A DNA stretch of 64,000 nt, from positions 1 to 64,000 of the forward strand of contig JAUWHR010000037.1 in NCBI GenBank assembly GCA_030605795.1. Reading direction: 5' to 3'. Below the pieces are notes generated by a model, which was not told the DNA's origin, did no database searches, and was given only the letters and a program-made list of their open reading frames with translations. This DNA comes from Anaerolineae bacterium. GTDB taxonomy: Bacteria > Chloroflexota > Anaerolineae > Anaerolineales > E44-bin32. The position numbers were made by a program, and so were the translations under genes. Positions 53,625 through 62,399 of this stretch are shown here, piece by piece; position 1 is the stretch's first letter, and the number at the start of each line of letters is the position of its first letter.

Positions 53625-54605
53625 ATGCCTAAAACTACCATAAAAAAAACGATAAGCGATTATCTGGAGAATGTCTCCTTGTCGCGTAGTCTCAATACTG
53701 CCCGTACGTACCGTAATGCCTTGGGATCGTTTACTGCAACACTCGAGGCTATAGGTATCGATATTGAAAACACCATGGCGTCACAAGCCTCTGAAGATTG
53801 GATTGCTGACTTTTCTACTGCACTTAAAAGCTACGCACCAGCGAGCGAGCGGCTCTACCTTACCGCGGTTACTGGATGGTATGAGTTCCTGGCCGCCGAG
53901 AGATTAGCCGACATAAATATTCCCCGTATACGCTTACTGATTCGACAACGGGCACGCCGACCAGGACAACGCCTTCCCCAATTTCCACGAGAACACATTG
54001 AATCAGTATTACAATATGCAATTAATCTTACGAATGCTCCGACGAAGGACGGGCGGGAACACCTGCGCAATCTGCGCGATCGGTCTTTCTTACTCACCTT
54101 AGCCGACACCGGGCTTCGTGTTCATGAGGCCTGTAATCTGCGCCGAGGAGACCTCGATTGGAACGAGGGACGAGCCCAATTGGTAGGGAAAGGAAATCGC
54201 GAGTCTTTGGTCCGCTTCTCAAAACGCGCTATCTCGGCGATGAAACAATACCTTACTGCTCGAGCTAAGTTGGACGGTGCCTCTGGCAGACCTCTGAGCT
54301 CCCTCCCCCTCTTTGCTCGGCATGATCGTGGCGCGGGAAAAAAAGTTCTCCCAATTAGTACGACGACCGGTCGAGCAATCGTCCACCAGCGCACTCGCGA
54401 GTCTCTAGGAGTTGAATGTAAGGGCGTCATCACCCCCCACTCATTCCGACATTATTTTGTTACCACTGTTCTGCGCGCTTCAGGTGGCAATCTCAAGCTA
54501 GCCCAGGAACTTGCCCGTCACCGTAACATCGCCGTCACCCAGCGCTACGCTCATTTATCAAACGATGAGCTAGACCGTGGTTATTATGAGATCTTCGATT
54601 CCTGA
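53625..54605 (+). CDS. Tyrosine recombinase, XerC/D-like
   Basis: 326 residues. N-terminal SAM-like domain (about 8-105). Catalytic residues: Arg in ADTGLRVHEACNL, Lys in QLVGKGNRESLV, H-x2-R in TPHSFRHYFVT, His in ARHRNIAV and Tyr in TQRYAHL. It ends shortly after, as Xer proteins do. It has its own promoter. A role in chromosome dimer resolution or in a mobile element are both open; it is not next to a tRNA. Confidence 0.9.
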   Translation: MPKTTIKKTISDYLENVSLSRSLNTARTYRNALGSFTATLEAIGIDIENTMASQASEDWIADFSTALKSYAPASERLYLTAVTGWYEFLAAERLADINIPRIRLLIRQRARRPGQRLPQFPREHIESVLQYAINLTNAPTKDGREHLRNLRDRSFLLTLADTGLRVHEACNLRRGDLDWNEGRAQLVGKGNRESLVRFSKRAISAMKQYLTARAKLDGASGRPLSSLPLFARHDRGAGKKVLPISTTTGRAIVHQRTRESLGVECKGVITPHSFRHYFVTTVLRASGGNLKLAQELARHRNIAVTQRYAHLSNDELDRGYYEIFDS

Positions 54606-54917
54606 AAATCTAATAACCAGTGGGTTTACCTTACAAGTAGACCCAATGTACCATTGAGAGGGTCTAGACGACTCCCCTATGATTTGGTGTGGTCAGGCTA
54701 GCATTAACCTATATTTCGTTGGCATACCGCCAGATTTCTGAGGGGTGAAGACGCAAGGATTAGAGGGGTTATAATCCAACTAGAATCAATCCTGGCTTCT
54801 GAGAACGCCAAATCTCTCTAGTTCATATAGCTAGGCGGGTGAAGGATGGTCCGGGCCCTAATAATTTGTTTACCATCTAGAGCAACGGGCCTGTTTTCTT
54901 CCAGGAGAGCAAAGACG
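54606..54917. other. Intergenic region
   Basis: About 310 bases. There is an imperfect hairpin near 54660-54690 and a GC-mixed stretch around 54720-54790 that vaguely recalls a c-di-GMP riboswitch core (GGCATACC ... GACGCAAGG), but pairing and consensus fail. TATAAT near 54770 may be a -10 box for the next gene. Nothing firm. Confidence 0.4.
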
Positions 54918-55316
54918 GTGAAAAAGAAAATCATTCTGGGCATTTTGGTTACCATCATTCTGAGTGCAACAAGTGTGGCGTGGGCGGAAGAGCAAGAACG
55001 CTATCGAATAATTGACCTGCATCCCACGTCATCTTTAATTTCTCCAGTAGTCAGCACAAATGACACTCAAGAGATCTTTATCACCGTACGTGATCAGAAC
55101 CTCAATCCTGTTTCAGGTGCAGCTTCGATGGTCACCATTCAACTTCCAAACGGAGATCAGAGCATATTGATGCCCTTGACAGACGAAAATGGTGTCAGCA
55201 AGCTTAAACTTAGCATTAATAATCAAACTCCAGGCGCTATCGTTTCTCTTGAATATCGAGTGGTCTATGGTGATCTCCAGGCCACCACGCGCGATTCATT
55301 CCGCATATGGTGGTAA
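54918..55316 (+). CDS. Exported protein with an Ig/invasin-like domain
   Basis: About 132 residues from the GTG at 54918 (AGGAGAG upstream), so translation begins KKKIILGILVTIILSATSVAWA, a good signal peptide with cleavage after AWA. The mature part resembles a bacterial Ig/Big-type domain: N-D-T-Q-E-I-F-I-T-V-R-D-Q-N-L-N-P-V-S-G-A, then V-T-I-Q-L-P-N-G and a Y-R-V-V-Y-G-D-L strand. No anchor is visible, so it is probably secreted. It sits 36 bases before the ParA-like gene. Confidence 0.65.
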   Translation: MKKKIILGILVTIILSATSVAWAEEQERYRIIDLHPTSSLISPVVSTNDTQEIFITVRDQNLNPVSGAASMVTIQLPNGDQSILMPLTDENGVSKLKLSINNQTPGAIVSLEYRVVYGDLQATTRDSFRIWW

Positions 55317-55352
55317 ACCGACATCAGTAATATCAAGCTATCCTTGCCAAAG

Positions 55353-56153
55353 ATGAAAACAATTGCCGTCGCAAACCAAAGAACGGGCGTAGGAAAGACA
55401 GCCACAACATTATCTCTTGGCATGGCGCTGGCCGAGCGGGGTATGCGGATTCTCATGGTCGATCTTGATCCTCAAGCCGCACTTAGCGCCGCCTGTGGTG
55501 TCGAGGAGGTACAAGGTGCGAGTATGGCCAATGTGCTTGGTGGATCAGGGCCAGGAACAGTTGAAATAAGGGATATCTTAAGAGAAGTTCATCCGGGCCA
55601 TCGTTGTTCTTTAGCTCCTGCCGACCTCGAATTAACTCTCTCAGAATTGGGTTTGAATTTCAGGATAGGTCGAGAAAGTGTGTTAGTGAAAGCTCTGGAA
55701 ACTGTATCTAAAGAATTTGACCTGGCGGTTGTAGATTGCCCATCAGCCTTAGGGATGCTGGCGGTCAATGCGCTGAACTCAGCCCAGGCAGTGCTCATTC
55801 CAACTCGACCAGAGATAGCTGATCTGCGAAGTGTAAAGCTGTTCCTGACCGTGATTGAAAGGATTAAACAAGAAATCAATCCTGATCTTGAAACACTCGG
55901 TGTCTTGGTGACATATTACAATCGTGAGCTAGGCCCCCATAAGGCTGCGATTCAGGCGATGCGAGATGCTGGCCTTCCTTTGCTGACGGTGGGGATTGAG
56001 GAAGAAGATCACGATACCGAGGCTCAGTTGAGTGGAAGGTCGCGCCCGATTGACATACCAGGTAATCCTCGAACCATAATCCAATTGGCCAAATTAGTCG
56101 AACAATGGTTAGCTGGTTGGCGAACTTGGCAACCCTCAATCGCAGAACCTTAG
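55353..56153 (+). CDS. ParA/Soj-family ATPase
   Basis: About 266 residues from ATG 55353. The deviant Walker A reads Q-R-T-G-V-G-K-T-A-T-T, with Arg-Thr where KGG is usual; the signature Lys at the start of the loop is therefore changed, though the P-loop Lys remains. Walker A' is LMVDLDPQAALSAACG, and Walker B VVDCPSALGMLAVNAL. The C-terminal half has the ParA fold ending in an amphipathic helix. No ParB gene is next to it, so it may position another cargo such as a cell-surface or signalling cluster. Confidence 0.85.
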   Translation: MKTIAVANQRTGVGKTATTLSLGMALAERGMRILMVDLDPQAALSAACGVEEVQGASMANVLGGSGPGTVEIRDILREVHPGHRCSLAPADLELTLSELGLNFRIGRESVLVKALETVSKEFDLAVVDCPSALGMLAVNALNSAQAVLIPTRPEIADLRSVKLFLTVIERIKQEINPDLETLGVLVTYYNRELGPHKAAIQAMRDAGLPLLTVGIEEEDHDTEAQLSGRSRPIDIPGNPRTIIQLAKLVEQWLAGWRTWQPSIAEP

Positions 56154-56299
56154 GTAAAAGTAATTGCGACTAACCTAACTTCAATGGTATCCTTTGCCGA
56201 GGATACAGGATTCACAGCCCGCGAGAACTATGTCATAATATGCGCTCGTGCAACTCTGTGGACCTAATATCGTCTTCCGGCTTTACCTGAGGGAAAAGC

Positions 56300-57064
56300 A
56301 TGAGGCGTCGTGCCTATATCGCGTTTCTGATTATTATTCTTATTTGTTTTGGGATAGGAATATTTTCCACCCTCCTTTCCAATAACAATGGTACCCCATC
56401 CATTTCCCTGGATACTCCCACGCCAACCGAAGTTCCTTCAAATAGGACTCTTTTAATTCTTGGGGTTGATCAATTCGATATTCCTAATCCAATGCTCTAT
56501 GCGATTTGGTTTGTAATTCATAGGATACCTGAAGAAGAGGTGGTTCTCTTTGGAATTCCGTTAAATTATGAGGTGAACGAATCTGGAACGGACACTCTGA
56601 GAAGTATCTTCTCGTGGTCTGTGGAGGAAGGCGTGGAGGGTATATCTACGAGGTTTATGAACGAGCTGCAAAACGCGGTTCCACATGTTAATCTGGACAT
56701 GGTGGTAATCATGGATGAAATCTTCTTTTCAGCTTTGGTAGATTATATGGGCGGTATCCCCGCGGGTGATATTATTCTTCCTGGGCTAGAAGCGATAGCT
56801 GCCCAAAGGTTGATGACTAACCAGCCAGATGCCTTGTTGGAATTTCAAGCCAATATGCTTGAAGCGCTGCGTTTTCTATTACCGACGAAGGATCCATCAA
56901 TGTCATCGTCAGGTGATGATTTAAGACCTTTATTCGATATGATACCCGAGCATTGCATCGTTCCAGTTGATCCGGGCCAGCTGGTATTACAGGCGCCTCG
57001 TTTCTTATTCAACTATCCCGAAGCAATCCGTATCGAACTCATGCCCCACGGACCTGATCGGTGA
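56300..57064 (+). CDS. Anchored extracellular protein, distantly LCP-like
   Basis: 254 residues. A signal anchor (RRRAYIAFLIIILICFGIGIF) precedes a short Thr/Pro spacer and a domain that begins RTLLILGVDQFD and continues VVLFGIPLNYEV. These echo the LytR-CpsA-Psr pattern (LLLGVD... and SIPRDT). The Arg/Asp residues that bind pyrophosphate in LCP enzymes are not clear, so activity in wall-polymer attachment is doubtful. The gene lies 146 bases after parA. Confidence 0.55.
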   Translation: MRRRAYIAFLIIILICFGIGIFSTLLSNNNGTPSISLDTPTPTEVPSNRTLLILGVDQFDIPNPMLYAIWFVIHRIPEEEVVLFGIPLNYEVNESGTDTLRSIFSWSVEEGVEGISTRFMNELQNAVPHVNLDMVVIMDEIFFSALVDYMGGIPAGDIILPGLEAIAAQRLMTNQPDALLEFQANMLEALRFLLPTKDPSMSSSGDDLRPLFDMIPEHCIVPVDPGQLVLQAPRFLFNYPEAIRIELMPHGPDR

Positions 57065-57142
57065 GTGGATCTGAGGTTGCCCCCAAAACGATATATCAAA
57101 TTTTACCTTAGCCGCCAGTGATATTAATAATTCGATGACCCA

Positions 57143-58006
57143 TTACACAGGGAAGTAACATAGACCGGCTGTCCCTGGGCCGGTGTGAACGCCTAATGCA
57201 GGTGATAGCTCGGCGATTAACGACTCGACGCATGTCAGTCGCTCCTCGATCAATGCCTTAATCTTCTCCGCTTCTTCCCTAGCTGCTGCGTGAACGTAAG
57301 CAATCTTAATCTTGCCCTTGTAGCCTACCGCTGCCTCAACCATTTTGACCATTTTCTTATATGCTTGTTGACGACTGCGTGTTTGACCTAAAGGTACAAT
57401 AATCCCGTCTCGCATCCCGATGAGGGGTTTGATATTTAGCAGGCTCCCAAATAGTCGTTTTGCCTTTCCTATTCTCCCGCCCATATAAAGATATTTCAGC
57501 GTATCCGCGGTCTGAATCATATGGGTGATTGGAATCATGCTCTTAACCAGGTCTACTACATCGGACATCGTCTTTCCTGCCAACGCCGCCCTGGCAGCTT
57601 CGATCACCATCCAACCCTGACACAAGGAGACGTTGAGCGTATCGATGACTTCGATCTTCAAATTCGGGAGCAACTCCTGAATCATACTTTTTGCTGAACT
57701 GGCTGCTTGATAAGCACCACTTCCGTGCGACGTCATGTGGATGCTGACAATCTCGCTAACCCCCATTTCCTCAGCCAGTGATTGATAAATCTTGATGTAA
57801 TCTCCTGGACCTGGGTTGGCTGTTGTAGGCAGAATTTTCGCTGTTGCCAGCCAGCTATAAAAAGAGTCCCGATTGATGGTGACGAGATCTCGCAACACCT
57901 CTTTCCCACGATGGATGTAGTAGGGAACCCAGTGGATGTTCAACTTGTCCAAAATAGGATTTGGAATGCTGGCACAACTATCAGTCACTACAGCTATTTT
58001 GGGCAT
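57143..58006 (-). CDS. DegV-family fatty-acid-binding protein
   Basis: 287 residues. DegV layout: IAVVTDSCASIPNPIL at the N-terminus, HWVPYYIHRGKEV, then M-T-S-H-G-S-G-A-Y-Q-A-A and Y-M-G-G-R-I-G-K-A-K, ending H-T-G-P-G-T-A-G. The family binds a fatty acid between two domains and serves FakA-type kinases. No fakA gene is visible nearby. It is 47 bases from hflX on the same strand. Confidence 0.92.
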   Translation of the reverse strand: MPKIAVVTDSCASIPNPILDKLNIHWVPYYIHRGKEVLRDLVTINRDSFYSWLATAKILPTTANPGPGDYIKIYQSLAEEMGVSEIVSIHMTSHGSGAYQAASSAKSMIQELLPNLKIEVIDTLNVSLCQGWMVIEAARAALAGKTMSDVVDLVKSMIPITHMIQTADTLKYLYMGGRIGKAKRLFGSLLNIKPLIGMRDGIIVPLGQTRSRQQAYKKMVKMVEAAVGYKGKIKIAYVHAAAREEAEKIKALIEERLTCVESLIAELSPALGVHTGPGTAGLCYFPV

Positions 58007-58053
58007 GACATTCTCCTTGTCATAGCTTAATTTTACTACGTAGCTATGAGCGG

Positions 58054-59367
58054 TTAGTTTATGTATTCTATAAATTGGTTCAGTAAGCGATCAGGAACAC
58101 GTCCTTCAATGATCACCGCATTCTGGCCATGCTGGATATTTTCAATCATGCCCTGTTCGTGGATGAGGTTAATCAACCGGCCCTCCTTATATGGTAAATG
58201 GACTATAAGTGGCGACATCGCATTAAATAATTCTTGCTCGGTAATAGTCAGCAATGTCGGGATGCCATCACCGGTGAGTGCTGAAATCGGGACCGCGCGC
58301 TCAAACTCATCTACACTATAGACAATCGATTGAGGATTGCTGAGCAAGTCAATCTTGTTGAGAGCAGTCACCATTGGCACATCTGTTACCTCAATCTCCT
58401 CCAGTGTGGCCCGGACAGACTTGGCCTGAGCGACAGCATTAGGATGAGTGATGTCTACAACATGAAGTAGTAAATCAGCTTCGCCAATCTCTTCAAGCGT
58501 TGCCCTAAATGCGGCAACAAGAGTCGTCGGAAGTTTTTGAATGAATCCCACCGTGTCAGTGAAGAGGGCCTGTCGACCCTTGGGCAAATCGACCTTTCGT
58601 GTTGTAGGGTCAAGCGTGGCGAAAAGCTTATCAGCAACAAGAACATTGGAATTCGCAACACGATTTAGGAGAGTTGATTTACCTGAATTTGTATATCCAA
58701 CCAGCGCTATAGTCGGTATCTCCGCGCGGCGCCTACGCTCTCGATAACGACTGCGATGAGCCCGGACCTTATCGAGTTGACGTCGCAGGTGGGCAATACG
58801 TCGTCTAATATCGCGTCGGTCGACCTCCAGCTGGGTCTCACCTGGCCCGCGTAAGCCAACCCCGCCAACTGATCCTGCTCGGCCCCCTCCCCCACCTGCT
58901 TGTCGTGCGAGGTGTGTCCAGGCGCGCGTCAGGCGCGGTAATCTATACTCATACTGCGCTAGCTCGACCTGGAGTGAACCTTCGTGTGTGCTCGCGTGTA
59001 ATGCGAAGATGTCAAGGATGAGTGCGGTTCGGTCTACGACTCGAACATCTTCCCCGAAGAACTTTTCCAACTCACGTTGGTGACGTGGAGAGAGTTCGTC
59101 GTCAAATAATACGATGTTAGTAACTGTTTCATGAACAAGACTTCTGATTTCCTTAATTTTTCCCGAACCGAGAAGAGTTTTTGGATTCGGGTGTCGAATT
59201 CGTTGTGTTGCCTGGCCCACGACAATGAGCCCAGCTGTTTGAGCCAGTAGGCTTAACTCTATAAGCGAATCCTCAGTTGACAATATTCTGAGTTCATCGT
59301 GTAGTTCTACCCCGACGAGGAAAGCCCGTTCTTTTGGTAATTCGGTTGGACGGGTAAATTTTTTCAT
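58054..59367 (-). CDS. hflX: Ribosome-associated GTPase HflX
   Basis: 437 residues. The N-terminal HflX domain has A-G-L-I-V-V-G-Q-A-T-Q-R and IVLFDDELSPRHQRELEKFF, followed by the glycine-rich linker GGGGGRAGSVGGVGLRGPGETQLE. The G domain has G-Y-T-N-S-G-K-S-T (G1), DTVGFIQKLP (G3), NKIDLL (G4). It splits stalled ribosomes under stress. The start at 59367 is followed by the inverted-repeat element upstream (59464-59535). Confidence 0.96.
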   Translation of the reverse strand: MKKFTRPTELPKERAFLVGVELHDELRILSTEDSLIELSLLAQTAGLIVVGQATQRIRHPNPKTLLGSGKIKEIRSLVHETVTNIVLFDDELSPRHQRELEKFFGEDVRVVDRTALILDIFALHASTHEGSLQVELAQYEYRLPRLTRAWTHLARQAGGGGGRAGSVGGVGLRGPGETQLEVDRRDIRRRIAHLRRQLDKVRAHRSRYRERRRRAEIPTIALVGYTNSGKSTLLNRVANSNVLVADKLFATLDPTTRKVDLPKGRQALFTDTVGFIQKLPTTLVAAFRATLEEIGEADLLLHVVDITHPNAVAQAKSVRATLEEIEVTDVPMVTALNKIDLLSNPQSIVYSVDEFERAVPISALTGDGIPTLLTITEQELFNAMSPLIVHLPYKEGRLINLIHEQGMIENIQHGQNAVIIEGRVPDRLLNQFIEYIN

Positions 59368-59463
59368 ATGTTAATTATAACCATTAATCCTCTACACACT
59401 TGTATCTTTATTACTATGTTCTAAATATCATAAATCCTATCAATTTGTATCAAAAAGAGTCTC

Positions 59464-59535
59464 ATTGCGCATAGCCTGTATTTTGTTATTGACAAAAGTA
59501 AATATAGTATTGTTAGATTAAGTGGCTATGCGAAT
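59464..59535. repeat. 72-bp AT-rich element with terminal inverted repeats, second copy
   Basis: ATTGCGCATAGCC (59464-59476) and GGCTATGCGAAT (59524-59535) are inverted with one indel and 47 bases between, the same spacing as at 45949. The core holds TTGACA and, 18 bases on, TTAGAT, a promoter-like pair pointing toward trmFO's 3' end. The right end overlaps the trmFO stop codon. Confidence 0.6.
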
Positions 59536-60887
59536 TAATTATTAAACTCATCTAGAAACAGCTCCAGATCATTCGAGGAACGATTTGCATAAGCTTGAGA
59601 ACGCTGTCGCCTATTCCTCTTAGTACCATCATCAAGAGGCGGCATGATACCAAAATTAGCTTTCATCGGCTGAAATGATTTCGGCTCAGCATGGCTAATA
59701 TAATGACATAACGAGCCAAGCATCGTAGTCTGGGGAAAAATAATCGGGTCGTATCCATGGGCTAGGCGAGCCGCACTCCAACCTGCATACAAACCAGTCG
59801 CAATGTTACCCAAATACCCTTCTACTCCGGTAATTTGACCAGCAAAAATAATGCTAGTTCGCTTACAAAATTGGAGAGTCGGTAAAAGTACCCTTGGTGC
59901 ATTTATAAATGTATTTCGGTGCATCTGACCATAACGGATGAACTTTACCTCTTCTAAACCAGGTATCAAGCTGAACACCCGATCTTGTTCATAATACGTA
60001 AGATTCGTTTGGAACCCAACTATGTTATAGAGGTTCCCAATAAGATTATCTTGACGCAATTGGACAACTGCATAAGGCCGCTTTCCACTCCGTGGATCGA
60101 TCAAACCAACCGGACGCATTGGTCCGTAAGCAAGCGATTTCCGGCCTCGTTCAGCGATAACCTCCACCGGTAAACAACCCTCGAAATATCCATGTGGACC
60201 AGCACGCACACCTGTTTTTACCGCAACCTCAAAATCACGGAGAGGGATCTTTTCTGCCCCTAGTAAAGCATCTATAAAAGCCTCATATTCAACTTCATTC
60301 ATTGGGCAATTGATGTAATCTCCCTCTGCAATTTGACCACGCCCATAGCGTGATGCGCGGAAAGAAACCGACATATCGATGCTCTCAGTCTCAACAATTG
60401 GTGAGAGAGCGTCAAAAAAGTATAAATGCTCTTCGCCGGTTATGCGTGACAGTTCATTTGCAAGCTTGTCAGAGGTAAGTGGACCGGAGGCGACAATCAC
60501 AATTCCATCAGGGATACGACTGACTTCCTCACGAATCAATGTTATGTGTGGTTGTGTGTCTATTTGTTCTGTCACACCTCGGGCAAAGGCTTCTCGGTCC
60601 ACCGCAAGCGCTCCCCCGGCTGGCACTGCCTCCCTTTCAGCGATACTCAACAACAAAGATTTCAAGCACCTAATCTCGGTCATGAGAACCCCTGATGCCC
60701 TATCTGGCAACCGAGAACCTAGCGAGTTGGAGCATACCAGTTCCGCCAAATACCCACTTTGATGAGCGCCGGTCTGTTTCAGGGGACGCATTTCATAAAG
60801 CACTACATCTACACCACGCTTGGCAACCTGCCAGGCGGCCTCACTTCCTGCCAATCCCCCACCTATTACGATTACTTCTTTGGTCAT
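59535..60887 (-). CDS. trmFO: Methylenetetrahydrofolate-tRNA-(uracil54-C5)-methyltransferase
   Basis: 450 residues. FAD motif GGGLAGSEAAWQVA (8-21). Catalytic Cys in LAELVCSNSLGSRLP, and the second functional Cys in Y-F-E-G-C-L-P-V-E-V. GQITGVEGYLGNIATGLYAG and FNANFGIMPPL-type sequence (ANFGIMPPLDD) near the end are TrmFO-specific. It makes m5U54 in tRNA using methylene-THF and FAD. ATG at 60887. The last residues overlap the repeat element. Confidence 0.96.
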   Translation of the reverse strand: MTKEVIVIGGGLAGSEAAWQVAKRGVDVVLYEMRPLKQTGAHQSGYLAELVCSNSLGSRLPDRASGVLMTEIRCLKSLLLSIAEREAVPAGGALAVDREAFARGVTEQIDTQPHITLIREEVSRIPDGIVIVASGPLTSDKLANELSRITGEEHLYFFDALSPIVETESIDMSVSFRASRYGRGQIAEGDYINCPMNEVEYEAFIDALLGAEKIPLRDFEVAVKTGVRAGPHGYFEGCLPVEVIAERGRKSLAYGPMRPVGLIDPRSGKRPYAVVQLRQDNLIGNLYNIVGFQTNLTYYEQDRVFSLIPGLEEVKFIRYGQMHRNTFINAPRVLLPTLQFCKRTSIIFAGQITGVEGYLGNIATGLYAGWSAARLAHGYDPIIFPQTTMLGSLCHYISHAEPKSFQPMKANFGIMPPLDDGTKRNRRQRSQAYANRSSNDLELFLDEFNN

Positions 60888-60933
60888 ACACAGATTCTAA
60901 CACGTTACTAACGGCATATTTCTTGCAACATGA

Positions 60934-60962
60934 TTGCGCACAACTTATACCCATTGTATAAT
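60934..60962 (+). promoter_or_regulatory. Promoter of rpoN
   Basis: TTGCGC (60934-60939), 17-base spacer, TATAAT (60957-60962). The start codon of rpoN is only 18 bases past the -10 box, so the leader is short. Confidence 0.55.
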
Positions 60963-60980
60963 TTTCATCCGAGGCTACCT

Positions 60981-62390
60981 ATGCTTCAAATACAAAACCA
61001 ATCACAACGTCCACTTACCACCGCCCACCTGGCACAGACCATGAGCCTTCTCTTGCTCTCGAACATTGAATTGCGTGATAAGGTGATGGCGGAGTTGTCA
61101 GTTAACCCAGCACTCGAGTTGGTCGAGGAGCGCATCTGTCCTAACTGCCGACGTCGTCTCACAAGTCCCGGAGCTTGTCCGATCTGCAGTCTTCATCAGA
61201 CTGATGAAGGTCCGATCGTTTTCCTCTCACCACGCGAATCCTACCGCTCTACCCCTCCAGCGGTGCAACAGGACACTCCCCCCGATCAGGAACCGGCAGC
61301 ACCTGAGGATCTGACGACCTATGTCCTTCAACAGTTGTCGTCAAACCTAAACCCCGATGACCGACGTTTGGCGATCTACATCCTTTCCAGCCTCGACGAA
61401 GATGGCTTTCTCCAGGACCCGCCCGCCTTCATTGCTCGAGCAACACGTTCAACACTCTCACACGTCGACCGCATCTTGCAGCTAGTCTCGCATGCTGAGC
61501 CTCCTGGACTGGCAACCACCGGGCCTCGTCAGGCGCTTTTAGTTCAACTAGACCTGTTTCCTCAGGATAGTCCCATACTTCAATTGGCTCGAGGCATACT
61601 GGAAACGTTCTTCCGTGAGCTTGGACACCGCGAAATTGAGAAGATCGCAGCAAACTTGGAAGTTAGCTCCAACCGGGTACGAGAAGCCGCTGCATTCATT
61701 CACGATAACCTTAACCCCTATCCCGGGAGAGCCTTCTGGGGGTCAGGCAGACAACCCCAGAAAGGTGATCCAAATGTCTACCATTCTCCTGATATTCTCA
61801 TCTCCCATAATTCATCCGATGTAAGTGGCCCGCTGATGGTAGAAATCTTCGCCCCGGTATCAGGATGGCTACGGGTTAACCCCATGTTTTCACAGGCGAA
61901 GTCCAAGACCAATAACAATCAAACAGATGAGTGGGCCAAGCATATTGAGCGCGCCTCGTTATTCGTCAAGTGCCTTCAGCAGCGCAACAACACGATGCGC
62001 CGCCTCATGCAATCATTAGTGACCCAGCAAAACCAATTCATATTGAATGGTGACCGCCACCTCATACCGATAACACGCGCCAAGGTAGCCAAAGAGATCG
62101 GCGTCCACGAATCCACCGTCTCGCGTGCTGTTGCTCACAAATCGGTCGCTTTACCAGATGGTCGGATCATCCCATTATCCCGATTCTTTGACCGTAGCCT
62201 GGCTATACGCGACCGAATCAAAGAGATCATCAAAAACGAGTCTCGCCCCCTCACTGATGACCAAATTGCCACCCTTTTACGACAGGCAAACGTGTGTATT
62301 GCGCGGCGTACTGTCGCCAAATACCGATCCATCGAGGGCATTCTCCCAGCTCGTCTACGTCATCGCAAAGGTGCCCGTACTATAGAATAG
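60981..62390 (+). CDS. rpoN: RNA polymerase sigma-54 factor
   Basis: About 469 residues from ATG 60981 with GAGG nine bases upstream. Region I is Gln/Leu-rich (LAQTMSLLLLSNIELRDKV). Where the acidic region II normally lies there is a small zinc ribbon, CPNCRRRL...CPICSLH (about residues 52-70). The core-binding part follows, then the HTH (AKEIGVHESTVSRAVAHKSV) and the RpoN box A-R-R-T-V-A-K-Y-R near 441-450, which reads the -24 element. Promoters it serves need an AAA+ activator; the NtrB-like kinase next door fits that. Confidence 0.93.
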   Translation: MLQIQNQSQRPLTTAHLAQTMSLLLLSNIELRDKVMAELSVNPALELVEERICPNCRRRLTSPGACPICSLHQTDEGPIVFLSPRESYRSTPPAVQQDTPPDQEPAAPEDLTTYVLQQLSSNLNPDDRRLAIYILSSLDEDGFLQDPPAFIARATRSTLSHVDRILQLVSHAEPPGLATTGPRQALLVQLDLFPQDSPILQLARGILETFFRELGHREIEKIAANLEVSSNRVREAAAFIHDNLNPYPGRAFWGSGRQPQKGDPNVYHSPDILISHNSSDVSGPLMVEIFAPVSGWLRVNPMFSQAKSKTNNNQTDEWAKHIERASLFVKCLQQRNNTMRRLMQSLVTQQNQFILNGDRHLIPITRAKVAKEIGVHESTVSRAVAHKSVALPDGRIIPLSRFFDRSLAIRDRIKEIIKNESRPLTDDQIATLLRQANVCIARRTVAKYRSIEGILPARLRHRKGARTIE

Positions 62391-62399
62391 GTCTGTACT

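Noticed and set aside
54720..54790. c-di-GMP (GEMM) riboswitch-like sequence GGCATACC ... GACGCAAGG
   Set aside because: The conserved GGCAAACC and GGACGCAAAGCC cores have several mismatches and the closing GGC/GCC pair is missing, so I could not support it.
56300..57064. Fully functional LytR-CpsA-Psr enzyme
   Set aside because: Only the general strand pattern matches; the pyrophosphate-binding Arg and Asp residues are not clear.
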